NCBI GenBank assembly: GCA_036803025.1
Contig: DAIRVC010000122.1
Span: 1-8,138, forward strand
DNA length: 8,138 bases
Source of the DNA: DAIRVC01 sp036803025
GTDB lineage: Bacteria > Chloroflexota > Anaerolineae > Anaerolineales > E44-bin32
Direction: 5' to 3'
Under the pieces are notes generated by a model. The model made no database searches. It was not told the DNA's origin and saw only the letters and a list, made by a program, of their open reading frames with translations. The position numbers and the translations under genes are program-made. Position 1 is the first letter of the stretch. The number at the start of each line of letters is the position of its first letter. Positions 1 through 6,149 of this stretch are shown one piece after another.

Positions 1-57
1 GGACCGGACCTCGACGGACACCGCCTGACGATCATCTCCCCGCGTGAGACTCCCTAG
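1..57 (+). CDS. C-terminal end of an upstream gene (partial, unknown product)
   Basis: Frame 1 is open from the window edge to a TAG at 55-57 and encodes 18 residues that read GPDLDGHRLTIISPRETP. Fourteen of the 18 codons end in G or C, which fits the codon use of the certain genes here; the other two + frames meet stops by about position 45. That supports a real gene end, but the stretch is too short to name a family or predict a function. The gene would lie in the same direction as the exporter operon, about 250 bp upstream of it. It could also be a chance open frame. Confidence 0.4.
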   Translation, partial: GPDLDGHRLTIISPRETP

Positions 58-147
58 CCTCCCCGCGCCCGAGGCGAGGCAGGCGTTCGATCCTGTGCTC
101 CCTTGGCTCGCCCGAGGGGTCGCGAGGGAGGTTCATTCGGCTGCCAG

Positions 148-165
148 CCCTTGACTCATCAAGGG
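148..165 (+). repeat. Perfect 7-bp inverted repeat in the leader
   Basis: CCCTTGA at 148-154 pairs with TCAAGGG at 159-165 around a CTCA loop. No T-tract follows on the + strand, so it is a poor intrinsic terminator. As a near-palindrome 145 bp ahead of the adaptor start it could be a regulator-binding site or a leader RNA hairpin. Its function is unknown. Confidence 0.35.
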
Positions 166-254
166 TTCGGACACCGGCCGCCCCCCCCCAGCACTAACAA
201 TTCCTTCACAAGAACTACATGGCCGTCACATGCGGCCCGCCTATGCTCACAGAG

Positions 255-269
255 CGGAAGGCGCTTCCG
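255..269 (+). repeat. Small stem-loop and direct repeat just upstream of the adaptor gene
   Basis: CGGAAG (255-260) pairs with CTTCCG (264-269) across a 3-nt loop. GGCGCTTCCG (260-269) is then repeated almost exactly as GGCGCTTTCCG (269-279). The element lies about 20-45 nt ahead of the Shine-Dalgarno sequence, where a leader structure could affect translation. In GC-rich DNA it may be chance. Confidence 0.25.
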
Positions 270-298
270 GCGCTTTCCGTGCGTCCGAACTCCAAACC

Positions 299-305
299 AG
301 GAGGG
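299..305 (+). promoter_or_regulatory. Shine-Dalgarno site that fixes the adaptor start
   Basis: AGGAGGG is followed by a 5-nt spacer and the ATG at 311. It favours this start over the in-frame ATG at 230, which has no such site and would add 27 Arg/Pro-rich residues ahead of the membrane anchor. Confidence 0.8.
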
Positions 306-310
306 CATTC

Positions 311-1783
311 ATGCGCAGACGCAGGCTCATCATCATCGGCGGCGTTGTGGCGGCCGCAACGGCCGCCACGTTCGGCTTCTATCGCTGGTCGGCAAGCGCC
401 CAGGCGGAAGAAGTAGAGCTGCAGACTGCTGCGGTCGAGCGCGGCACGGTCACCGCCTCGATTGACGCCGGCGGCACGCTGGCAGCGCCACAGGTCGAGG
501 CGCTCAGTTGGGGTGCTTCGGGGATCGTTGGCTCGGTCCTGGTCACCGTCGGCGACACCGTCCGCGCTGGCGACGTGCTGATGGAGCTCGACGCCGCAAG
601 CCTGGATGCCGCCTCCCTCCAGGCCCAGGCCGACCTGGCCCAGGCGGAAGAGGCACTGGCGGATGTGCTCGACGGACCGTCGGCCAGCGAACTGGCCGCG
701 GCTGCGCTCCGCGTGGCGAATGCCCAAGACGCCTTGGAAGAGGCGCAGCGAACCTGGACCTCCCAGCAAGAGGGGAATCGAGCAAGCGGCGACACGATTG
801 CAGCCGCCCATGCCAAACTGGTCCTGGCGGAGGCCGCGGTCGGCCGCGCGCAGGACGAGTACGGCAGAGTCTCCGGCCTGTCCGAGGATGACCCTCGGCG
901 CGCCCAGGCGCTGCTCCAGCTTGTCGCCGCACGGCAGTCGCGGGACTCGGCGGCGCGCAGCCTGTCCTGGTACACCGGCCATCCGACGGAGACGCAGCAA
1001 GCTCAGCTCGACGCTCAGGTGGCCATGGCGGAGGCGGAGCTGGAGGAGGCGCAGGAAGCGCTGGCAGATCTGCGCGACGGCCCCAATGACGCGGAGATCG
1101 TCTCAGCCAGGGCCCACCTGGCTTCGGCGCAAGCATCGTTCAACAACACCCGCATCGTCGCGCCGTTTGACGGAACGGTCGCCTCCGTCGCGAGTGAGGT
1201 GGGCGATGTCGTCAGGCCAAACATTGCTGCCGCCACGGTCGCCGACCTCAGCCATCTGCAGGTGAGCCTGGACGTGTCAGAACTCGAAATCGGCCAGATT
1301 GAGCCCGGGCAAGAGGTCTCGATCACGATCGACGCCCTGCCAGACGTCATCGTCGAGGGCCTCGTAAGCCGTGTCTCCCTGGTTGGCTCTAACAACCAGG
1401 GCGTTGTCACCTATCCGGTGACCATCACCATCCATGATCCAGATCCGACCCTTCAACCGGGAATGACAGCCGCGGTGAGCATCGTCGTGGCCAAGCAGGA
1501 GAACGTCCTGCTCGTCCCCAACCGGGCCGTCCAGGTCAGCGGCGGTCAGAACACGGTCGTCGTGCTGTACCAGGGCCAGCAGATCCCGGTGGCGGTGACG
1601 CTCGGCCTGGAGGGTGAGTCGTACAGCGAGATCGCCGAGGGGACCCTGCGTGAGGGGGACGAGGTTGTGCTGAACGCGACCGCGACCTCCACGCGCTCGA
1701 CCACCTTCATAGGCCCGGCGATCGGGGGAATCTTCATCGACGAAGGGGGTGAGATGCCTCCGGGCGGAGGCCTGGGACCCTAG
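311..1783 (+). CDS. MacA/HlyD-family efflux adaptor (periplasmic or extracytoplasmic subunit)
   Basis: The 490-residue protein is the membrane-fusion subunit of an ABC exporter and would link the permease to the cell exterior. Residues 1-28 are an Arg-rich start plus one hydrophobic segment, which is a membrane anchor or uncleaved signal. The first half of the lipoyl domain is at about 45-95 (GIVGSVLVTVGDTVRAGDVL). A long Ala/Glu/Gln-rich alpha-helical hairpin spans about 96-280, with two similar elements, DVLDGPSASE near 118 and DLRDGPNDAE near 253. The second lipoyl half follows at 281-302 (RIVAPFDGTVASVASEVGDV). Beta-barrel and membrane-proximal domains fill about 315-460, and the protein ends in a Gly/Pro tail (MPPGGGLGP). 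It is longer than the roughly 370 residues usual for MacA because of the extended hairpin. The ATPase and permease encoded downstream support an ABC rather than RND partner. The substrate cannot be told from sequence. Confidence 0.93.
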   Translation: MRRRRLIIIGGVVAAATAATFGFYRWSASAQAEEVELQTAAVERGTVTASIDAGGTLAAPQVEALSWGASGIVGSVLVTVGDTVRAGDVLMELDAASLDAASLQAQADLAQAEEALADVLDGPSASELAAAALRVANAQDALEEAQRTWTSQQEGNRASGDTIAAAHAKLVLAEAAVGRAQDEYGRVSGLSEDDPRRAQALLQLVAARQSRDSAARSLSWYTGHPTETQQAQLDAQVAMAEAELEEAQEALADLRDGPNDAEIVSARAHLASAQASFNNTRIVAPFDGTVASVASEVGDVVRPNIAAATVADLSHLQVSLDVSELEIGQIEPGQEVSITIDALPDVIVEGLVSRVSLVGSNNQGVVTYPVTITIHDPDPTLQPGMTAAVSIVVAKQENVLLVPNRAVQVSGGQNTVVVLYQGQQIPVAVTLGLEGESYSEIAEGTLREGDEVVLNATATSTRSTTFIGPAIGGIFIDEGGEMPPGGGLGP

Positions 1784-1819
1784 CCCGAAACGCCTTGCGC
1801 GAACCGCGGATGACGAGAC

Positions 1820-1825
1820 GGGAGG
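1820..1825 (+). promoter_or_regulatory. Shine-Dalgarno site that fixes the small membrane protein start
   Basis: GGGAGG lies 5 nt before the ATG at 1831. This is nearly the same arrangement as at the adaptor gene and favours 1831 over the in-frame TTG at 1795 or ATG at 1810. Confidence 0.75.
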
Positions 1826-1830
1826 CATCG

Positions 1831-2301
1831 ATGAAGAGATGGATGTGGATCCTTGCAGCAGCCGGACTTGTCATGGTGCTCTGCGGAGGGGCTTTCTACG
1901 GGGGAATGATCTTTGAGCAGTACCGCCGCTCGAACGTGCAGGCCCAGTTCTTCGCCGAACGAGGCGGGCTGATGCCGGGTGGCGGGCAGATGCCCGGAGG
2001 GTTTGGCGGCGACGGAATCCCTGGCGGTCAGCCGGCGGCTGGAATGGAGGTGATGGCCGCCCGCGGCGCGTTCGGGACCATTGAGAGCATCGACGGGGAT
2101 ACGCTGATCTTGACTTCCGGCGACCAATCCACCTCGGTCCTGTTGACGGGCGACACGACCATCCAAGTGCTGGTCAGCGCCGAAAGGGGTGAGCTTGTGC
2201 CCGGGTTGTCGGTGAGTGTCGCGGGCGAGCAGGACGTTCAAGGTCAGCTTACCGCCTTCTCAATCCAGATCCTGCCTGAGGGCACACCGACAAGGCCATG
2301 A
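1831..2301 (+). CDS. Small single-pass membrane protein with a DUF5666-like domain
   Basis: The protein has 156 residues. Residues 6-28 form one transmembrane segment after a short basic start, so the rest is probably outside the membrane. Residues 45-67 are rich in Gly, Pro and Met (repeats of MPGG type). Residues about 79-147 have the alternating pattern of DUF5666 domains: GTIESIDGDTLIL, a T-x-I strand (DTTIQVL), ELVPGLSVSVAGEQ and a final QLTAFSIQIL. I assign this by pattern only, and its biochemical role is unknown. The gene starts 47 bp after the adaptor gene, and its TGA overlaps the ATPase ATG by 4 bp. That position inside the exporter operon suggests an accessory subunit or a sensor at the outer face of the membrane. 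It could instead be a protein with only a chance resemblance to DUF5666. Confidence 0.75.
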   Translation: MKRWMWILAAAGLVMVLCGGAFYGGMIFEQYRRSNVQAQFFAERGGLMPGGGQMPGGFGGDGIPGGQPAAGMEVMAARGAFGTIESIDGDTLILTSGDQSTSVLLTGDTTIQVLVSAERGELVPGLSVSVAGEQDVQGQLTAFSIQILPEGTPTRP

Positions 2302-3035
2302 TCGAGATCGAAGAAGTCACAAAGATCTACCGCATGGGGGCGATCGAGGTGCCGGCACTGCGCGGTGTCTCGCTGCGCATCGAGAGCGGAGAGATGGTCG
2401 TCATCATGGGCCCCTCGGGTTCCGGGAAGAGCACACTCATGAACCTGATCGGCTGCCTGGACAAACCGACCTCAGGACGCTATCTGCTCGATGGGCAAGA
2501 GGTGGGATCTCTCGGCGACGACGATCTGGCGGGAATTCGCAACCGCAAGATCGGCTTCGTCTTCCAGACCTTTAATCTGCTCCCGCGCGCCACCGCCTAC
2601 GAGAACGTGGCCCTGCCCATGCTGTACGGCGACGGAGGCGAGATCGATCAGGCGCGCGTCCAAGCGGCATTGTCCGCCGTAGGGCTCGGAGATCGAATGG
2701 GGCATCGCCCGACGGAGATGTCGGGCGGACAGCAGCAGCGCGTCGCCATCGCCCGGGCCCTGATCAACTCTCCTTCGGTCCTTCTCGCCGATGAGCCCAC
2801 CGGCAACCTCGACTCGCGCACAGGGATGGAAATCCTGGACCTCCTTCTCGGACTGAATCGAGAGCGCGGCCTGACATTGGTTGTGGTCACTCACGATCAC
2901 CGAGTAGCCGATCGGATCGGGCGCGTCATTCAACTTGAAGATGGGCTGATCGACAGCGATGCCAATGGGAACGGCGAGCCGGCCGGGAGTGATCTGGAAC
3001 GGGTGGCCAAGCGCGCCGGGCACGGTGAAGCATGA
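2298..3035 (+). CDS. MacB/LolD-type ABC transporter ATP-binding protein
   Basis: This 245-residue cytoplasmic ATPase powers the exporter. All nucleotide-binding motifs are intact: Walker A GPSGSGKS (38-45), Q-loop Gln90 in FVFQTFNLLP, signature MSGGQQQR (141-148), Walker B VLLADE (161-166) followed by PTGNLDS, and the H-loop His199 in VVVTHDH. The NLLPRATAYENVALPM segment after the Q-loop is typical of the MacB/LolD/FtsE group, which works with FtsX-type permeases. Unlike E. coli MacB, where ATPase and permease are fused, the two are separate here, as in Bacillus YknY/YknZ. The last 25 residues are a hydrophilic tail of no known role. The ATG overlaps the previous stop (ATGA) and only weak Shine-Dalgarno matches precede it, so translation is probably coupled to the upstream gene. 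Confidence 0.95.
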   Translation: MIEIEEVTKIYRMGAIEVPALRGVSLRIESGEMVVIMGPSGSGKSTLMNLIGCLDKPTSGRYLLDGQEVGSLGDDDLAGIRNRKIGFVFQTFNLLPRATAYENVALPMLYGDGGEIDQARVQAALSAVGLGDRMGHRPTEMSGGQQQRVAIARALINSPSVLLADEPTGNLDSRTGMEILDLLLGLNRERGLTLVVVTHDHRVADRIGRVIQLEDGLIDSDANGNGEPAGSDLERVAKRAGHGEA

Positions 3036-4273
3036 AGCTGTACCGATTGCTGATGGTCGCGCTTCGGAGTCTGAGCACCAACAGACTGCGCACCGGCCTG
3101 GCGATGCTGGGCATCGTCATCGGCGTCGGCGCCGTCATCGCCATGATGTCCATCGGTCGCGGCGCAGAAGCCGCCATCACTGCCCGGGTCGAGGGCGTGG
3201 GGACCAATCTCATCTTCATCTCCCCGGGCAGCACAACGGAAGCGGGAGTTCGAAGCGCTTCCGGGTCGGCCGCATCCCTGACCCTGGACGACGCCGAAGC
3301 GCTAGCAGAAGCTCCGTCCGTCGTCGGCGTGGCGCCGCAGGTCTCTGGCATGGCCCAGGCTGTCCTGCTGAGCGCCAACATGTTCGTCCAGGTCCTGGGC
3401 GTGACACCGGGCTACCTGACCGTGAACAATGCGGAACTTGCCGACGGTGAATTCATCAGCGACACCAACGTCACTGCCCGCTCGACCGTCGTCGTCATTG
3501 GCAGTAACGTCGCCGATACCCTCTTCGGGGGCACGACCGGGGCCGTCAGCCGGACGATCCGCCTGAACGGGAACCCGTACCGCGTCATCGGCGTGCTGGC
3601 TTCCAAGGGCGGCACCGGGTTCGGCAGCGTGGACGACCAGGTGCTGATCCCCCTGACGACAGCTCAGAGTCGGCTGCTGGGGATGCGGCGCTTCGGCCAG
3701 TCCACCAGCATCAACATGATCTACATTGAGGCGGCAGACAGCGATCGTGTCGAGCAGGCAGTGCAGGAAGTCAGCGCCATCCTCCGCGAGCGGCATGATG
3801 TTCTTGAAGGAGAGGAAGACTTCACGGTCACGACTCAGGAAGAGATGCTCGATGCCTCGACGGAGATCACCGATACGCTGACGCTCTTCCTCGGCGGGAT
3901 CGCCGCGATCAGCCTGGTGGTCGGCGGCATTGGGATCATGAACATCATGCTGGTCTCCGTCACCGAGCGCACGCGCGAGATCGGCATTCGCAAAGCGGTC
4001 GGCGCTCGCCGGCAGGACATCCTGATCCAGTTCCTGATGGAGTCGGCCGTCATCAGCCTGACGGGCGGCGTGGTTGGCATCCTGATCGGCTGGCTGGTCT
4101 CGCGGCTCGTCGGGGTTGTACAACTGAGCGAATCGACCATTACCCCGGTGGTGGGCCTCGACACAGTCCTGTTGGCCACGCTGTTCTCCATGGCCGTCGG
4201 CGTGTTCTCGGGCGTCTACCCGGCCACACGCGCCGCGGCCCTCAATCCGATCGATGCCTTGCACTATGAATGA
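3032..4273 (+). CDS. MacB/FtsX-type ABC transporter permease
   Basis: The protein has 413 residues and four predicted membrane segments: about 21-41, 284-309, 336-361 and 376-397. A large extracytoplasmic MacB periplasmic core domain fills about 45-275. The FtsX domain contains the conserved cytoplasmic TERTREIGIRKAVGAR (311-326), which couples to the ATPase, and the protein ends with the family's PATRAAALNPIDALHYE. In this mechanotransmission family the substrate is not thought to cross the membrane through the permease; ATP hydrolysis moves the outer domain, which acts on lipoproteins, peptides or toxins with the adaptor. The length is normal for a split permease. The ATG overlaps the ATPase stop by 4 bp (ATGA), so the two proteins should be made in equal amounts. 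No outer-membrane TolC gene is present in the window. The substrate is unknown. Confidence 0.95.
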   Translation: MKLYRLLMVALRSLSTNRLRTGLAMLGIVIGVGAVIAMMSIGRGAEAAITARVEGVGTNLIFISPGSTTEAGVRSASGSAASLTLDDAEALAEAPSVVGVAPQVSGMAQAVLLSANMFVQVLGVTPGYLTVNNAELADGEFISDTNVTARSTVVVIGSNVADTLFGGTTGAVSRTIRLNGNPYRVIGVLASKGGTGFGSVDDQVLIPLTTAQSRLLGMRRFGQSTSINMIYIEAADSDRVEQAVQEVSAILRERHDVLEGEEDFTVTTQEEMLDASTEITDTLTLFLGGIAAISLVVGGIGIMNIMLVSVTERTREIGIRKAVGARRQDILIQFLMESAVISLTGGVVGILIGWLVSRLVGVVQLSESTITPVVGLDTVLLATLFSMAVGVFSGVYPATRAAALNPIDALHYE

Positions 4274-4275
4274 GG
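4272..4275 (+). promoter_or_regulatory. Shine-Dalgarno site supporting the lipoprotein start at 4284
   Basis: GAGG overlaps the stop region of the permease gene and sits 8 nt before the ATG at 4284. The in-frame ATG codons at 4254, 4266 and 4299 have no comparable site. Confidence 0.5.
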
Positions 4276-4283
4276 TCCTGACG

Positions 4284-5438
4284 ATGCACTCGGCTTGCAT
4301 GAATCGACGAAACGGGTGGACGCTGCTCGTGGCCGCTATCCTGATTGCCGGCTGCACGCAGCGGCCAAGCGCCGGCATTGCGAATCCCGCGCCTGAAGCG
4401 GAGCGGGCGGACGCCTCGCCGACAGCCGCCCCGCTTCCCATCGCAACCGGCACCGAGGCGCCCGCTGTGCCGGACACAATCCCGACGGAAAGCGACGCAG
4501 TCAGCCTTTACAATCTCGCCGCTCCTGAGGAATGGAGCCCTGGGACTGGGAGGATCAATAGTCTGGCTTACTCCCCGACGGGGGAATGGATCGCCGCCGC
4601 CTCCGCCGATGGCTCGATCTACTTGCGGCCGGCGCGGGCCGGTGGCGAGACGCACCTTCTCGAGGGTCATGAAGGGCAGGTATCGAGCATCGCCTTCTCC
4701 CCGGACGGGCAGACGCTTGCCTCCGGCGGCGTCGACGGAACGCTCCGGTTGTGGAGGGTGGAGGACGGAGCGCTCTTCAGAGAAGTCGACAGCTTGCTCG
4801 ATCACATTTATCGGGTCGTGTACGCCCCAGATGGAACGGCCCTGGCCGTTGGAGGCAGCCTGTGCCAGATCGAGATCCGCGATGCGCGCCTGGGACTCCT
4901 GCTGCAGACCCTGACGCAGCCCCACTGCGTCTCGAGTGACGGATGGCCGACGAGTTGGGCGCTCGCTTTCTCGCCGGATCGGACGCACCTCCTCACCGGA
5001 GAAGGGCGCGCCTGCTGCGGGAGCACGGTGCAGATCTTCAGCCGGGTGGCCGGCCAGCTCGGCTCACCGACACAGCTGCGGGGTATCGGCGCCGCCATCC
5101 AGGACCTCGCGTTCTCGCCGGACGGAACCACCGTCGCTGTCGCCACGACTTCTGCAGTGGTCGAGCTGTGGAGTGTGGAGAGCCAATCTCTGATTCACAA
5201 GCTCGAGGGCCATTCCTATCGCGTCTACGACGTCGACCTGTCAGCCGACGGTCGCTTTCTGGCGTCGGCCTCTCGTGACGGCACCGTGCGCGTCTGGGAT
5301 GTCGAGAGTGGTGAATTGCTCAGGACGTTGGAGACAGACGCCGGCCCGGCGACCGCGGTCGCGTTCTCGCCGGCCGCCGACCAATTGATCTGCGGTACGG
5401 AGACTGGCGTCGTCCTGATTTGGGTGTTGACGACCTGA
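4284..5438 (+). CDS. Seven-bladed WD40 beta-propeller lipoprotein
   Basis: The 384-residue protein begins with a lipoprotein signal: basic MNRRN, a hydrophobic core and the lipobox LIAGC, with Cys24 as the lipidation site. It should therefore be anchored on the outer face of the membrane. A Pro/Thr/Ala-rich linker spans about 25-70. WD40 repeats follow in seven units at about 89-130, 131-173, 174-222, 223-270, 271-312, 313-354 and 355-384, each with the strand pattern (A/V)FSPDG..LA.....G.(V/L)..W; the clearest is RFLASASRDGTVRVWDV (324-340). Seven blades close a complete propeller, and the segment before blade 1 may supply the closing strand. Cys194, 215, 244 and 245 cluster in blades 3-4. 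Such propellers bind proteins and have no catalytic role. The gene begins 10 bp after the permease stop, so it is probably co-transcribed and may be an accessory part of the exporter. The partner is unknown, and the start could also be 4266 or 4299. Confidence 0.88.
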   Translation: MHSACMNRRNGWTLLVAAILIAGCTQRPSAGIANPAPEAERADASPTAAPLPIATGTEAPAVPDTIPTESDAVSLYNLAAPEEWSPGTGRINSLAYSPTGEWIAAASADGSIYLRPARAGGETHLLEGHEGQVSSIAFSPDGQTLASGGVDGTLRLWRVEDGALFREVDSLLDHIYRVVYAPDGTALAVGGSLCQIEIRDARLGLLLQTLTQPHCVSSDGWPTSWALAFSPDRTHLLTGEGRACCGSTVQIFSRVAGQLGSPTQLRGIGAAIQDLAFSPDGTTVAVATTSAVVELWSVESQSLIHKLEGHSYRVYDVDLSADGRFLASASRDGTVRVWDVESGELLRTLETDAGPATAVAFSPAADQLICGTETGVVLIWVLTT

Positions 5439-5441
5439 GTC

Positions 5442-5466
5442 CTGCGGCGCGCCCGCAGTCTGTTCT
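5442..5466 (+). terminator. Short stem-loop after the lipoprotein gene, possible terminator
   Basis: CTGCGG (5442-5447) pairs perfectly with CCGCAG (5453-5458) around CGCGC, and TCTGTTCT follows. The T-tract is broken, so it would be a weak intrinsic terminator. Its place 4 bp after the last stop of the + strand run supports the call. Confidence 0.4.
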
Positions 5467-5488
5467 ACGATCCACGCCGCAGACAGAC

Positions 5489-5520
5489 GAACCGCCCGGA
5501 CATGTGCGTCCGGGCGGTTC
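5489..5520. terminator. Perfect 13-bp hairpin between convergent genes, likely bidirectional terminator
   Basis: GAACCGCCCGGAC (5489-5501) and its exact reverse complement (5508-5520) flank the 6-nt loop ATGTGC. It is the strongest inverted repeat I see in the window and lies between the + strand stop (5438) and the - strand stop (5541). Neither side has a clear T-tract, so it may act as a GC-rich hairpin terminator or as an RNA 3' end stabiliser for both transcripts. Confidence 0.7.
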
Positions 5521-5540
5521 CATCGATCCGTGTCCGTGTC

Positions 5541-6149
5541 TCAGTTGCTCGTTGGCGCGCGGCTTCCCAGCGCTCGCTTGACGAACCGCTTGGCGACATC
5601 GACCGGGACGGCCAGCCCGACGTCCGGCCCCGCCATCATGGTGTTGATCCCCACGACTCTGCCCGACTCATCCACGACGACGCCGCCGGAGTGCCCGGGC
5701 CTCAGATGCAGGCTGACGGCCAGGATCTCCCGCCGCCCGGCGGACACGCCCGGCAGGTCATTCCCCTGACCGATGACCACACCGACTGTGGCCGCACCCT
5801 GCACCCCCCACGGGTGTCCGATCGCAACCACCCATTGGCCGGGGCGCACCTGCCGGGATGCTCCCAGGCTGACCGACGGCAGGCCATGCTCTTCGACCTC
5901 CAGCGCAGCCAGGTCGTTGTCAGTGTCCACCGCCAACAGCCGCGCGGGAATGGTCCGCCCGTCCGCCAGCACGATCGCCGGGCGGCGGAGGCGGACGACG
6001 TGGGCGTTGGTTACGATCAGCCCATCCGGATGCCAGACCGCGCCGGCACCGGCGCCGAGATGTCCATTGCGGATCTGCACCAACCCCGCCTGGGCCCGGG
6101 CAACGATCGCTGACAGGTCCTCATTGATCTGTTCAACCAGCGTGTTCAC
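5541..6149 (-). CDS. HtrA-like trypsin-family serine protease without a PDZ domain
   Basis: The 202-residue protein is a stand-alone S1C (HtrA/DegP) protease domain. The catalytic triad is complete: His50 in IVTNAHVV, Asp79 in DNDLAAL and Ser154 in RPGHSGGVV. VVAIGHPWG (107-115) and GLAVPVDV (178-185) are further family signatures. The chain stops where a PDZ domain would begin, at about half of the usual HtrA length. I see no signal peptide or membrane segment, so the protein should be cytoplasmic unless it leaves by an unusual route. It starts with GTG at 6149, supported by GGAGG at 6157-6161 (7-nt spacer), and overlaps the stop of the PDZ-containing paralogue by 4 bp (GTGA). The two share domain order and catalytic spacing, so they look like tandem duplicates that may act together. 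The substrate is unknown. Confidence 0.9.
   Translation of the reverse strand: MNTLVEQINEDLSAIVARAQAGLVQIRNGHLGAGAGAVWHPDGLIVTNAHVVRLRRPAIVLADGRTIPARLLAVDTDNDLAALEVEEHGLPSVSLGASRQVRPGQWVVAIGHPWGVQGAATVGVVIGQGNDLPGVSAGRREILAVSLHLRPGHSGGVVVDESGRVVGINTMMAGPDVGLAVPVDVAKRFVKRALGSRAPTSN

Larger units (their letters stand above)
58..310. other. Intergenic leader upstream of the exporter operon
   Basis: I see no convincing gene in this stretch; open frames crossing it are short or run out of frame into the adaptor gene. It holds an imperfect stem just after the upstream stop (57-64 with 73-80), a perfect 7-bp stem-loop (148-165), a run of nine C (181-189) and a 6-bp stem-loop (255-269). The operon promoter most likely lies here. 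A TTGACT at 151-156 resembles a -35 box, but no -10 box sits at the right distance, so I do not call a promoter. Confidence 0.5.

Noticed and set aside
151..247. Sigma-70-like promoter in the leader (TTGACT at 151, TATGCT at 242)
   Set aside because: The two boxes are about 85 bp apart, and no -10-like hexamer lies 16-18 bp after TTGACT.
230..310. Upstream in-frame start for the adaptor
   Set aside because: The added 27 residues are Arg/Ala-rich and unlike a signal sequence, and the ATG at 230 lacks a Shine-Dalgarno site, while the ATG at 311 has AGGAGGG at 5 nt.
103..465. 120-codon + strand frame through the leader
   Set aside because: It is compositionally odd (Pro, Arg and His clusters), passes through the C9 tract and enters the adaptor gene out of frame. 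Nothing supports translation.
215..1000. Long open frame on the - strand opposite the adaptor gene
   Set aside because: It is rich in Arg, Gly and Cys without any recognisable domain, and lies antisense to a gene whose lipoyl and hairpin domains are clear. It is a by-product of GC-rich codon use.
3302..4477. 391-codon open frame on the - strand across the permease and lipoprotein start
   Set aside because: The product is His/Asp/Ala-rich with no domain, and it covers the conserved FtsX motifs of the + strand permease. High GC in the sense gene keeps the antisense frame free of stops.
4560..5430. Periodic sequence similarity that could suggest a DNA repeat array
   Set aside because: The periodicity of about 125 bp comes from WD40 protein repeats; the DNA copies are diverged and there are no constant repeats or spacers as in CRISPR.
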